From the NCBI RefSeq assembly GCF_000250635.1, contig NC_016940.1, positions 3,844,501-3,908,500 on the forward strand: a DNA stretch of 64,000 nt. Direction: 5' to 3'. The DNA comes from Saprospira grandis str. Lewin. Its GTDB lineage: Bacteria > Bacteroidota > Bacteroidia > Chitinophagales > Saprospiraceae. Position 1 is the first letter of the stretch, and each line of letters begins with the position of its first letter. Below the pieces are notes generated by a model. It saw only the letters and a program-made list of their open reading frames with translations. It was not told the origin of the DNA and did not search any database. The translations under genes and the position numbers were made by a program. Shown here piece after piece: positions 44,047 through 52,441 of this stretch.

Positions 44047-44215
44047 TTTTAAGGTTTTAATGGCTGTGGCTGGGCAATGGCCTGTTTAGCCCTGCACGGC
44101 TATCCATAAGTAGGTTAAATGTTGGCAGCATTAAGTTACAAAAAAAGCGATTGATATTGCTTTTTTACCTAAATAAGTTCCATTTCCCCCAATTTTTTAT
44201 TGAGGAGGATTATTT

Positions 44216-44435
44216 TTTGGGCCTCCGCTGAATATAATGTGGCGGCGGTTACTCCCGTTGGTCGTCGAACTGCGGACTAAAGTCCTTGTTGTCGTTCGGC
44301 AGCTCGCTATTACTTGCTTCGCTGCGTCGGCTCCCGTTGGTCGGGTCGCTCGGCCCTGCGCAAAAAACAAGTTTTTGCTGGGTCTGCGGCTTTGCCGCAC
44401 TGCCTACCATCGCTAGGCCTGCGGCCCTAGGGGCC
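44216..44435 (+). repeat. GC-rich mosaic repeat, subtype A, forward
   Basis: TTTTTTGGGCCTCCGC, hairpin CTGAATATAATGTGGCGG, GGTTACTCCCGTTGGTCG, TCGAACTGCGGAC, CGGCAGCTCGCTATT plus the same insert as at 35.25 kb (ACTTGCTTCGCTGCGTCG), GCTCGGCCC, hairpin CAAAAAACAAGTTTTTG, GGTCTGCGGCTTTGCCGC, CATCGCTAGGCC. The stretch 44047-44215 before it holds only AAAAAAGC...GCTTTTTT (44141-44166). Confidence 0.82.
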
Positions 44436-44439
44436 TGCT

Positions 44440-44792
44440 ATATGGGCCTGTAGGTTGAAACCTACAGCCAATTAACGAATGCATTTTTGTGTTCAATGGA
44501 GGGTTGAAACCCTCCATAAATAAACATTTTAGCCTTTCTTTGCTGATGGAGCCTAGTGGAACAGAAAATCCCCTCGAATGAGGGGATGGCGATTTTTTCA
44601 ATAGCCTAGGGCCTTGGCCCTAGGGTTCCTATGAAATTTATGGGGGAGACAAAAGCAAAATCAAACTACCGAAGAAAAAACAACCCTTGTTCAAAGCGGT
44701 CGAGGATTTTAATCCTCTCCGCACTATAGATGTAGAATGGGGTTGTTGTATGGCTGCTGGTTTTAACCTGCAGCCAGCTAAGCCCCAAAAAA
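44440..44792. repeat. Palindrome cluster with AT-centred loops
   Basis: GTAGGTTGAAACCTAC (44451-44466), GAGGGTTGAAACCCTC (near 44500), CCTAGGGCCTTGGCCCTAGG (near 44605-44626), GAGGATTTTAATCCTC (near 44700), and CTGCTGGTTTTAACCTGCAG (44752-44772). Part is shared with 35490-35580. It ends AAGCCCCAAAAAATA, pairing with the TTTTTTGGGCC start at 44216. No gene is seen. Confidence 0.75.
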
Positions 44793-44863
44793 TAACTAGC
44801 CTTAAGGAATTTAAATCTAGAAAAAAGGCTTAGTCAGGCGATCATAAACCTTAAAGAATAACT

Positions 44864-45256
44864 ATGGTAAATATTACTGTTGAAGATTTAAAAGAAGTGG
44901 AATTTCACGACTCTACTTTACTGAGCTTAAAGATTGATTTTGATAATAAATGGATCGAGGCAGAGGTAGAGCTCATCTATGATGAACCCAAATTAACCAT
45001 TCAGTTTTCTGATTTTAAAAATATTAGCTTAGGTGAAATTGAGGAATTGGATGACTGTGAAATTAACGATGTTGATTTCAAGCCTGTTCCTATGACTAAA
45101 AGGACAGAAGTTACCTTCGTTCTTTTGTTTGGGTTTGGTCATCGTTGTTCTGTCTTAAAGTTTACTTTTTCAGATTTAAAAGCGCGATTTTCTGATGGAG
45201 TAAAAACTTTTGATGAGCTGCAAGAAATCTGGAGCAAGCATTACTACGAAGAGTAG
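44864..45256 (+). CDS. Hypothetical protein with FHDS motif (AT-rich island)
   Basis: 130 residues, acidic, no signal peptide. VEFHDSTLLSLKIDFDNKWIEAEVELIY resembles small proteins of toxin-immunity clusters in which a HDS/HDA motif opens a beta-rich domain; RCSVLKFTFSDLKARF follows. Identity not certain. AT-rich and next to two other ORFans. Confidence 0.6.
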   Translation: MVNITVEDLKEVEFHDSTLLSLKIDFDNKWIEAEVELIYDEPKLTIQFSDFKNISLGEIEELDDCEINDVDFKPVPMTKRTEVTFVLLFGFGHRCSVLKFTFSDLKARFSDGVKTFDELQEIWSKHYYEE

Positions 45257-45326
45257 CTTGCTAAAAAATGAGCATAAAATGGAGTATGGATTTTAGGGTT
45301 GTAGCAAGGCTAGTAAATAATACAAG

Positions 45327-45599
45327 ATGAGTAATTATATTTATGTTTTTCAAGGAAGTGGAGCTCGACTCTGTACAGCTGTTTTTTCTAGTATGGATAA
45401 AGCTGAGGCATGGATAAAAAAATATGGTTTGTCAGGTCTTCTAACAAAGTATCCTCTTAATGAAGGAGTTTATGACTGGGCTATCGAAAACCATTATTTT
45501 ACGCCTAAAAATGAGCAGCAAAAAACGCCTGTTTTTATACAAAAATTCAGCTCGGCTTCACTAGAGCATTTTCATTATGAGTTGGGTGAAAGAGAATGA
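45327..45599 (+). CDS. DUF7710-like small protein
   Basis: 90 residues. YIYVFQGSGARLCTAVFSSMDKAEAWIKKYGLSGLLTKYPLNEGVYDWAIENHYF, then KTPVFIQKFSSASLEHFHYELG, matches the DUF7710 pattern (VFxxxxxAexWIxxxxLsGxLTxYPlxxgvYdwai; eHxHYexG). The family is often found near polymorphic-toxin immunity genes; function is not established. Overlaps the next start (ATGA). Confidence 0.72.
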   Translation: MSNYIYVFQGSGARLCTAVFSSMDKAEAWIKKYGLSGLLTKYPLNEGVYDWAIENHYFTPKNEQQKTPVFIQKFSSASLEHFHYELGERE

Positions 45600-45973
45600 A
45601 ATTGGCAGCTGCTCGCCTTTTTGCTTGGCCTAATAAAAATATTTTTATGCACTATATTATCATATATTGGTCATGGCTAATAATTACATTTATAGTATTT
45701 ATTGCTGGAGTTATTGAAGGCCGCAACTGGAGACGGTCCGAAAATTTCATGAAACAATTGGGCTATTACTATGGGCTAATCGCAGTTGCATTAATAGTTT
45801 CCTATTTAGGGTATATGCTAGTTTACTATAATCAAGAAGGAATAGCCTGGAAGCAGGCGCCGCTGATAACTATATTCTCGCTGCTAGCCTCCTCTTTGCC
45901 TTATGTATATATATTCATATTATTTTTAAGCCTCTTAGTCTCTACTCTTATTGCCTCTTGGCGGACTAGTTAA
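45596..45973 (+). CDS. Hypothetical membrane protein
   Basis: 125 residues; ATG overlaps the stop of the previous gene (GAATGA). Three hydrophobic segments (YIIIYWSWLIITFIVFIAGVI, YYGLIAVALIVSYLGYMLVYY, LPYVYIFILFLSLLVSTLIA). A later ATG at 45647 (MHYIIIYW) is a possible start. No family recognised. Confidence 0.6.
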   Translation: MKLAAARLFAWPNKNIFMHYIIIYWSWLIITFIVFIAGVIEGRNWRRSENFMKQLGYYYGLIAVALIVSYLGYMLVYYNQEGIAWKQAPLITIFSLLASSLPYVYIFILFLSLLVSTLIASWRTS

Positions 45974-46082
45974 TCAAAATTCATCAAAATGGTCAAAGGA
46001 TGGCAGCAAGGAGCAATAAGCTTCCTAATAATATTAGTTATATCTAATATATGTATAAATATATTAAATTGATTGGTAGTTT

Positions 46083-46250
46083 TTTGGGGCCTCCGCTGCG
46101 GCTTCGCCTTGCGGCGCTACGGTTACTCCCTTTGGTCGTCGAACTGCGGACTAAAGTCCTTGTTGTCAGGGCTCGCAGGTCTGCTCGGCCCTTCGTCGCT
46201 TCGCTCCTTGGTCTGCGGCTTCGCCGCCCCCTTTCGCATCGCTAGGCCGT
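46083..46250 (+). repeat. GC-rich mosaic repeat, subtype A, forward
   Basis: TTTTGGGGCCTCCGC, hairpin GCGGCTTCGCCTTGCGGC, GGTTACTCCCTTTGGTCG, TCGAACTGCGGAC, AGGGCTCGCAGGTCTGCTCG, a short TCGCTTCGCTCC stem, GGTCTGCGGCTTCGCCGC, CATCGCTAGGCC. Confidence 0.85.
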
Positions 46251-46254
46251 TTGT

Positions 46255-46445
46255 CTGCAGCCTAAAGGCCGCAGCCATTCTTGTTTGGCCTTGGTCTTTC
46301 TCGCCGCAGCGGCTTAAAAGCCCCTGCTTTGTTTGTGGGAAGGAGGTATTATGTTTTCAGGCCCTGCGGCTTTTAAGCTGCAGGCCAATTGTTGGTCAGG
46401 AGTGGGCTCTGCTGTACCTAAATTGGCTGTAGGTTTCAACCTGCA
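46255..46445. repeat. Palindrome cluster with AT-centred loops
   Basis: Near-identical to 38010-38155: GCGGCTTAAAAGCCCC, CTGCGGCTTTTAAGCTGCAG, then GGGCTCTGCTGTACC. The last palindrome here is CTGTAGGTTTCAACCTGCAG where the other copy has CTGCTGGTTTTAACCTGCAG: stem bases differ on both sides. Confidence 0.8.
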
Positions 46446-46446
46446 G

Positions 46447-46590
46447 CCCATGGCCGAAGGCCATTCGGCCTAGGGGCCTGAAAGGGTGGCCGCAGGCCAG
46501 ACCCAGCCGCTGAAAGCGGCGCAGGGCCGAGCAGACCTGCGAGCCCTGAAAGGGCCCGGCCGCCGAAGGCGGCAGGCCCCAAAAAACAAA
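46447..46590 (-). repeat. GC-rich mosaic repeat, subtype D, reverse
   Basis: GGCCGAAGGCC, CGGCCTAGGGGCCTG, GTGGCCGCAGGCC, AGACCCAG, hairpin CCGCTGAAAGCGG, GCAGGGCCGAGCAGACCTGC, AGCCCTGAAAGGGCCCGGCC, GCCGAAGGCGGC, AGGCCCCAAAAAAC. Right partner of 46083. Confidence 0.85.
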
Positions 46591-46712
46591 AATAAATCTT
46601 GCTCCGCCTTTAAAATTAGGGCTCAAAAACGACAAGAAAGACATTTTGAAATGAGTTCTATCCAAAGTTCCTTATCTTTCAGCGGCTCAATATCTGCTCA
46701 AAAAAAGAATTT

Positions 46713-49013
46713 ATGGATTTACAATTGTTAGGCATTCGACATCATGGACCAGGTTCGGCTAGGGCGCTAGCGGCCTTTTTAGAAAGCTATCAGCCAGAGC
46801 TTATTTTGCTGGAGGGGGTAGAAGATGCCGATGCTTTACTGCCTTATTTGGACCGAGAGGATATGCAGCCTCCATTGGCCCAACTCATTTATAATCCAAA
46901 GAATTTACAACAAGCTGTTTATTATCCCTTTGCCGCTTTTTCTCCAGAGTGGCAGGCTATGCGTTATGCCCAAGCGCAAAATATTCCGCTTTGGCATTTT
47001 GATTTGCCGCAATCTATTCGCTTTGGTTTACAGACAACAGAGGCTTCGGCCTTGGAGCAGGCAGCCGAGGAGCTAGAAGCGCCCGCCCTAGAAAATCAGT
47101 CGATCAATCAGGATGAAATCAGAAAAGACCCCTTGGGCTATATGGCCAAATTGGCGGGTTATGAAGATAGTGAGCGTTGGTGGGAGGTCCATTTTGAACA
47201 ATACGATGGGGAGCCTGCGGCCCTTTTTGCCCAAATTTTGAGCTTGATGCAGGAATTGCGTAAGGATATGCCGCATCAACCCACGGCAAACGGAATTATA
47301 GAAGCCTTGAGGGAGGCTTATATGCGCAAAACCTTACGTCAGGCCAAGCGCCGACAGTTTAAAAAAGTAGTGGTGGTTTGTGGGGCCTGGCATACGCCCG
47401 CACTAGATTTATCGGCTTTTTCTGAAAAGGCAGATAATGCTTTGCTTCGGGGCTTGCCCAAGGTGAAAACGGCGGCAAGTTGGATCCCTTGGTCCTATGA
47501 GCGTTTGTCTAGAGAGGCGGGTTATGGGGCCGGTATTGTTTCGCCAGCTTGGTACAGCCTATTATTTGAGAATAGAGAAGAAGCGGTTTTGCGTTGGATG
47601 AGTCGGGCGGCGCAATTATTTAGAGCGGAAGGCTTGTCGGCTAGTCCGGCTCAGGTCATTGATGCCATTCGTTTGGCCCAGGCCACGGCCCATTTGCGAG
47701 GGCAGATGCTGCCAGGCATTCAGGAATTATTTGAGGCGGCCCAAACCTTATTTACACAAGGAGAAACGGAAGCCTTGGCCCTTTTGCGCAAGCGATTGAT
47801 TGTGGGGGAAGCCTTTGGGGAGGTCTCTGCGGATATTCCCAGTTTGCCATTGCAAGAAGATATAGATCGGCAGATTAAAAGTTTGAAGCTTAAAAAATAC
47901 CGTCAATCATCGGAGGCACTTTGGCTAAAGGCCACAAAATCTAGGCCCAGAGGCGGCTTAGACTTGCGGAATGAATTTGACCGAGAACAGAGTCGGTTTT
48001 TGCATCGCCTTTGCCTAATTGGTCTGCCCTGGGGCCAAGAAGAGGCCCAAACGGGCCGTGAAAAGAGTAGCCGCAACGAATATTGGCAATTGAAGTGGCA
48101 GGCAGATTTTGCCCTACATATTATAGAGGCCAACACCTACGGAAATACCTTGCTATTGGCTGCGGAGCAAATGAGTTTGGCTAAGGCCAAAGAGATGCAG
48201 CGCTTAGAGGATTTGAGTAATTTATTGGAATTGGTGCTTAAGGCGCATTTGCCCGAATTGATGCAGCAACTTTTGGCTGAATTTCAGCATCGAGCGGCTC
48301 TGACCAAAGATGTATTGATGCTCATGGATGCTTTGCCGCCCTTAGTGCAGGTGTTGCGTTATGGAGATGTTCGACAAACGGACCTTTCTACTTTGGGGCA
48401 ATTGGTGGAGCAATTATTGGCTAGGGTGGTGGTGGCCTTGCCGCGGGCGGCTACGGCCCTAGATGAAGAAGCTTCTGCGGCCTTTTTTAAGGCCATAATC
48501 AAATTGCATCAGGCAGTGGTTTTGCTCAATGAGGAGGAGCAATTGGCCCTTTGGCAGTCGGCCCTATTACAGTTGGGAGAGCAAAAAGGCTTGAGGGCTA
48601 ATTTGCAGGGCTTGGCCTTGCGCCTACTTTTTGACCAAAAGGTATTGCCCTTAGAGCAGCTAGCCGCCAAGATGAGTTTGGCCCTTTCTTTGGGTCAGGA
48701 GCGAGCAGCTGCGGCCGCCTGGATAGAAGGATTTTTGTATGGGAGTGGGCTGCTGTTGATTCACAATCAGTCGCTTTGGTTGATTTTGGACCAGTGGCTA
48801 AGCGCTCTGCCAGCCAGACAGTTTCAGGAATTGCTGCCCTTATTAAGGCGTAGTTTTAGCCAGTTTAGTCGCTCGGAGCGGCAAAAAATGTTACAACTGG
48901 CCAAACATCCACCAAAAGCAGAGGGGAGCGCATCCAAAGAAAGTAGGCTAGAAGCCTGGCCCGAAGAACTGGAAAAGGCACTTTTACCTTTTTTACAAAA
49001 TATTTTAGCGTAA
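46713..49013 (+). CDS. DUF5682 family protein
   Basis: 766 residues. The opening LLGIRHHGPGSARALAAFLESYQPELILLEGVEDADALL and PFAAFSPEWQAMRYA, then VVVVCGAWHTPAL near residue 225, are the recognisable TraB/EreA-like part of DUF5682. The rest is long and helical (LLGLVEQLLARV-type segments) with no ATPase motif. In other bacteria the gene usually sits with MoxR AAA ATPase, VWA and DUF5691 genes in a proposed NTP-dependent conflict system; none of these is near it here, where it stands between two subtype-D repeats. Function unknown. Confidence 0.82.
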   Translation: MDLQLLGIRHHGPGSARALAAFLESYQPELILLEGVEDADALLPYLDREDMQPPLAQLIYNPKNLQQAVYYPFAAFSPEWQAMRYAQAQNIPLWHFDLPQSIRFGLQTTEASALEQAAEELEAPALENQSINQDEIRKDPLGYMAKLAGYEDSERWWEVHFEQYDGEPAALFAQILSLMQELRKDMPHQPTANGIIEALREAYMRKTLRQAKRRQFKKVVVVCGAWHTPALDLSAFSEKADNALLRGLPKVKTAASWIPWSYERLSREAGYGAGIVSPAWYSLLFENREEAVLRWMSRAAQLFRAEGLSASPAQVIDAIRLAQATAHLRGQMLPGIQELFEAAQTLFTQGETEALALLRKRLIVGEAFGEVSADIPSLPLQEDIDRQIKSLKLKKYRQSSEALWLKATKSRPRGGLDLRNEFDREQSRFLHRLCLIGLPWGQEEAQTGREKSSRNEYWQLKWQADFALHIIEANTYGNTLLLAAEQMSLAKAKEMQRLEDLSNLLELVLKAHLPELMQQLLAEFQHRAALTKDVLMLMDALPPLVQVLRYGDVRQTDLSTLGQLVEQLLARVVVALPRAATALDEEASAAFFKAIIKLHQAVVLLNEEEQLALWQSALLQLGEQKGLRANLQGLALRLLFDQKVLPLEQLAAKMSLALSLGQERAAAAAWIEGFLYGSGLLLIHNQSLWLILDQWLSALPARQFQELLPLLRRSFSQFSRSERQKMLQLAKHPPKAEGSASKESRLEAWPEELEKALLPFLQNILA

Positions 49014-49032
49014 ATTTGCCCCGCCTCAGCAG

Positions 49033-49183
49033 CCTTGGGAAGAGGGCCGAAGGCCCGACGGCCTAGGGGCCTGCAAGGGTGCCGCGCAGCGGCAGACCGA
49101 GCTTTTTGAGCAAAGCGAAAAAAGCGAAGGGCCGAGCAGACCTGCGAGCCCTGCAAGGGCCCGGCCGCGGCAGGCCCCAAAAA
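49033..49183 (-). repeat. GC-rich mosaic repeat, subtype D, reverse
   Basis: GGGCCGAAGGCCC, GACGGCCTAGGGGCCTG, GTGCCGCGCAGCGGC, AGACCGAG, loose hairpin CTTTTTGAGCAAAGCGAAAAAAG, GGGCCGAGCAGACCTGCGAG, CCCTGCAAGGGCCCGGCCGC, GGCAGGCCCCAAAAAAA. Confidence 0.85.
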
Positions 49184-49245
49184 AAGAACAAACTTAACCG
49201 ACAACAGCACAAAAAATGTGCATCAAAAACAAATGAATTTTTATT

Positions 49246-50574
49246 ATGAAAATGAAGCAATATCTGGCCATAGCGGCTTTTGTGGGAATGGGAGTAGCCG
49301 TACAGGCACAAAACAATTTGCGAACTTCCGCTTTTATGGACCTTATGGATTATAGTGGAGCGCCTGCCAAAAAGGGCGTTTTAGAGCGAGCTAAAACGAA
49401 TATTGACAAAGTCGTTTTGCATGAAAAGACCAAGGATGACGTAAAAAGCTGGAAGTATAAGGGGCAGATTTATCACCGAATCGCTTCGGATGCAGAACTA
49501 GGACCCAAGTACCCCAATGCCGCTATCGAATGCTATGATGCTTATGAAAAAGCATTGAGTATGGCCGAGGCCGAAGTGGAAGCCAAAGGCAAGCCCAAAA
49601 GTAAAATTAAGGGAAAAGGCGACTTTAGAACCGGCTTTAAGAATGCGGGAATTGCTCTTTATAATACCGCTACAGCCGCCTTTAATGGTCAAGATTGGAC
49701 GGCAGCCTACGAGAACTTTCGTAGAGTGGCCGCTATTCCAGAAAGAACGGCTGCCTTTGACCCCAAAGGTAAAATTGACCTGACTTTTGAAGCCGCAGGT
49801 AATACTGTAGATATGGTTAGTAATGCTCGCTTTTTGGGCGGTCTGGCTGCCGTGAGCAATAAAAAAAGCAAAGAGGCCGAAGCCCTGCTTTTGCCTGCCC
49901 TAGAAAAGGGAAGCCTTTCTGAAGCCAATGAGCAAACCGCTTACTCTAAACTGGCGCTAGGCTACTTTAATGAAGGAAATACAGCTGCAGCCAAAACTAT
50001 CTTGAAAAAAGGCCGCGATAAATATGCCACCAATTTTGATCTACTCATTGCAGAGATTAACATCGCTTTGGCCGAGGGGCGTCTAGCAGAATTGGAGTCA
50101 GAACTTAAGCAAGCTGTAGAAGCCGATAAAGAGAATGTAGAACTGCATTTTGTTTTGGGCAATATGTACGATGAGCTTTTCCGTAAGGCCCTAGAAAAAG
50201 CCGAAACAGACAAAGCCGCTTATGCAGAGGCAAAAAGCTATTTTGAGAAAGCCGTAAAATGGTACGAAAAAACAAAAGCACTTAAAGCCGACCACTTTAA
50301 CTCGCTATACAGTTTGGGCGCCATTTATGTCAACCACTCTAACTACTTTGTGCTTCAGATGAAGGGCCTAAGCCTTAAGGAAAAAGAAAAGGGCGAGGCT
50401 TTGCAAAAAGAATACATGAGCTATTTGGATGAAGGTTTGGCCCGCTTGCTAGAAGCCGAAAAAGTAAATCCAGATGATCTAGGCCTCATCCGTGCCCTCA
50501 AAGAAGTGTACACCCGCAAAAATGATGATGCGAACTGGAAAAAATACAATGATAAAGAGAAGTCATTGCGTTAA
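49246..50574 (+). CDS. Secreted TPR-repeat protein
   Basis: 442 residues with a signal peptide (MKMKQYLAIAAFVGMGVAVQAQ). TPR-like units run through the protein (YKGQIYHRIASD, AGIALYNTATAAFNGQDWTAAYENFRRVAAIPE, YSKLALGYFNEGNTAAAKTILKKG, FNSLYSLGAIYVNHSNYF), in a layout seen in Bacteroidota periplasmic TPR proteins. Role unknown. Followed by a strong terminator. Confidence 0.82.
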   Translation: MKMKQYLAIAAFVGMGVAVQAQNNLRTSAFMDLMDYSGAPAKKGVLERAKTNIDKVVLHEKTKDDVKSWKYKGQIYHRIASDAELGPKYPNAAIECYDAYEKALSMAEAEVEAKGKPKSKIKGKGDFRTGFKNAGIALYNTATAAFNGQDWTAAYENFRRVAAIPERTAAFDPKGKIDLTFEAAGNTVDMVSNARFLGGLAAVSNKKSKEAEALLLPALEKGSLSEANEQTAYSKLALGYFNEGNTAAAKTILKKGRDKYATNFDLLIAEINIALAEGRLAELESELKQAVEADKENVELHFVLGNMYDELFRKALEKAETDKAAYAEAKSYFEKAVKWYEKTKALKADHFNSLYSLGAIYVNHSNYFVLQMKGLSLKEKEKGEALQKEYMSYLDEGLARLLEAEKVNPDDLGLIRALKEVYTRKNDDANWKKYNDKEKSLR

Positions 50575-50591
50575 TTCATCGCTTTCGAGAT

Positions 50592-50624
50592 AAAAAACAG
50601 CTCTGTATAGAGCTGTTTTTTTTT
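50592..50624. terminator. Intrinsic terminator after the TPR gene
   Basis: AAAAAACAGCTCT, loop GTAT, AGAGCTGTTTTTT: a perfect stem (50592-50604 and 50609-50621) with nine T, 18 bases after the stop. Confidence 0.93.
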
Positions 50625-50660
50625 GCGCAATTTTTGCAATCGGCAGCAAAAACAAAATAT

Positions 50661-51524
50661 ATGAAATCAGTAATTAGTCTTTTCATGCTTCTCGGCTTTT
50701 TTGGCCAGCCCCTATTGGCCCAAGAAGCTAGCCCCCTAAAACAGTTGGAAACCGAGTATATCGGCAAAGAAAGTTGGCGCTCTTGGTGGTTGCGAAATAG
50801 CGCCAACGAAAAAGTGAAAATTTATATGCCCTATTCAGGCAAAAATGCTTGGGAAGATTGGCGAATAGAGGGAGAAACCGTAGATGCCCAAGCTAATCCA
50901 ACAGGCATTGGGAGCAAAAAATGGCAAGAATGGGAATGGCAGGGAAAAGAGCGTATTGTCATGCGCAGTTTATTTCAACATGGAGATAAGGCCTGGCAAG
51001 AATGGGAAATTTATAGCGAAGCCGCCCCCGATGAAGTCTATCTACTTCGGACGAAATACAGCAGCAGCGAAAAAGCCTGGGAAGAATGGGAGCTGGTTCC
51101 AGATTTTGGAGAAAGTACAGGCCGCCTAGCCTTTAACACCCGCTACATTGGCGGTGATAAAAACTGGGAAAGTTGGGATTTGCAAGATAATTTGCCAGAA
51201 GCCTCAAGCGAAATTAAAATGGCCAGCAGCTTTCTCATGTTGTTTTCGACCATTATGCCTTATTGCCACCCCAAGGCGCGTTGTGCCTTTAATGGCCTGC
51301 CCTTAAAAGGCAAAGTGAAGTTTGTAGAGCATGGAGAAGATATTAAGATCAAGTATGTCGACTATGATGCAGATATTAAGGTCCAATTTGTAGAATGGGG
51401 CGCAGATGATTGTGGACAATGGCAAAAGGTAGATTATGGCGAAGACCTGAAGGTTCGGATTGTAGATTGGAATGAAGACCTGAAGGTAGAAAAAGTAGAT
51501 TATTCTCCAGGGATGCAAGATTAG
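50661..51524 (+). CDS. Secreted protein with six WxxW repeats and a beta-strand repeat tail
   Basis: 287 residues from the ATG at 50661; a TTG start at 50634 is rejected. Signal peptide MKSVISLFMLLGFFGQPLLAQ. Six units of 24-29 residues each contain W..W followed by an acidic/hydrophobic strand: W39/W42, W64/W67, W88/W91, W112/W115, W140/W143, W169/W172 (for example KKWQEWEWQG, KAWQEWEIYS). After a Cys-containing hydrophobic segment (about 185-210) the tail repeats short strands such as VKFVEHGEDIKIKYVDYDADIKVQF and EDLKVRIVDWNEDLKVEKVDY. The repeat tail recalls DUF6150-type ADLKV repeats. Function unknown. Confidence 0.75.
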   Translation: MKSVISLFMLLGFFGQPLLAQEASPLKQLETEYIGKESWRSWWLRNSANEKVKIYMPYSGKNAWEDWRIEGETVDAQANPTGIGSKKWQEWEWQGKERIVMRSLFQHGDKAWQEWEIYSEAAPDEVYLLRTKYSSSEKAWEEWELVPDFGESTGRLAFNTRYIGGDKNWESWDLQDNLPEASSEIKMASSFLMLFSTIMPYCHPKARCAFNGLPLKGKVKFVEHGEDIKIKYVDYDADIKVQFVEWGADDCGQWQKVDYGEDLKVRIVDWNEDLKVEKVDYSPGMQD

Positions 51525-51566
51525 GGGAATCGCAGAACTTTCTTATCTTTCCCCAAAGAAAAAAGC

Positions 51567-52433
51567 ATGAAAAAACAATTACTTCTTTGGGGAAGCCTTC
51601 CCCTTTTTTTGCTGGCTTGTGAGTCGGCCCCAAAAACAGAAAAGACAGAACCAATCGCGCCTTTGCCTAAGGCCGAAACCCCTAGCGGCCCCAGTTTGGG
51701 CCAGCATTTGAGCGAACAGGCCGAACAGTTGCCGCAGATGCACAGAGGAAAAACACTAGCCGATGCCCAAGGCTTTAGCGATTTGGCCGACCACCTTTTT
51801 CATACCCTGCCCAAAACGATGTTTATGGGGCGGGCCAAGAAAGATGTAGATTATGGCCCCAAAGGAGGCTACCGCACAGCCCTTCTGCACCTCAGCTCTT
51901 TAATTGGGCAAAAAGATTGGCAAAAGATTAAGCCTGCCAACTTTTTTCTGGGCGGCTGCCAAACCGATGAACTACTCGACTTGGAGAATAAAACTAGCTT
52001 TGGCTACCATAATCCCGCCTTGCTAGAGCAGCTGTATAAGGGGCTCGACCAAGAGCTGAAAACAGCAGATTGGGCCAAAAACCGAACTATGCCCGCCCCT
52101 TTTGACCGTTTGCTCTTGCAAACTTGGGCCTACGGACAACTACTTCCTTGGAAAGATGAGGCCCAAATGACTAGCCTCAAAAGCCAATATCAGGCCCTGA
52201 TGCAAAAGGGCATTTCCTACGAGAAAATTATGGCCAATAAGGCTTATGAGCAGTTTTTTAAGCAAACTTTGGAGCAGCGCAAGAAAATTAGCCAAGCATA
52301 TCCCCAGGCCTTTGATTACCGAGATAATGATTATGAGGCCGAAATTCTAGCTTTTTGGCTGCGCCGAACCATAGACGGTAGCGCCCCCCAATGGCTAAAA
52401 ATTATTAACCGCTTACAAGCACATTATAATTGA
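51567..52433 (+). CDS. Hypothetical lipoprotein
   Basis: 288 residues with lipobox LFLLAC (Cys at residue 18) and a Lys/Glu/Pro-rich linker. The mature domain is largely helical (LSEQAEQLPQMHRGKTLADAQGFSDLADHL, NPALLEQLYKGLDQELKTADW). No family recognised. Eight bases upstream of kdsB. Confidence 0.72.
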   Translation: MKKQLLLWGSLPLFLLACESAPKTEKTEPIAPLPKAETPSGPSLGQHLSEQAEQLPQMHRGKTLADAQGFSDLADHLFHTLPKTMFMGRAKKDVDYGPKGGYRTALLHLSSLIGQKDWQKIKPANFFLGGCQTDELLDLENKTSFGYHNPALLEQLYKGLDQELKTADWAKNRTMPAPFDRLLLQTWAYGQLLPWKDEAQMTSLKSQYQALMQKGISYEKIMANKAYEQFFKQTLEQRKKISQAYPQAFDYRDNDYEAEILAFWLRRTIDGSAPQWLKIINRLQAHYN

Positions 52434-52441
52434 TTTTTCCA

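Noticed and set aside
44141-44166. Terminator AAAAAAGC ... GCTTTTTT
   Set aside because: Stem made almost only of A-T pairs, upstream of the start of the TPR gene and with no gene ending there.
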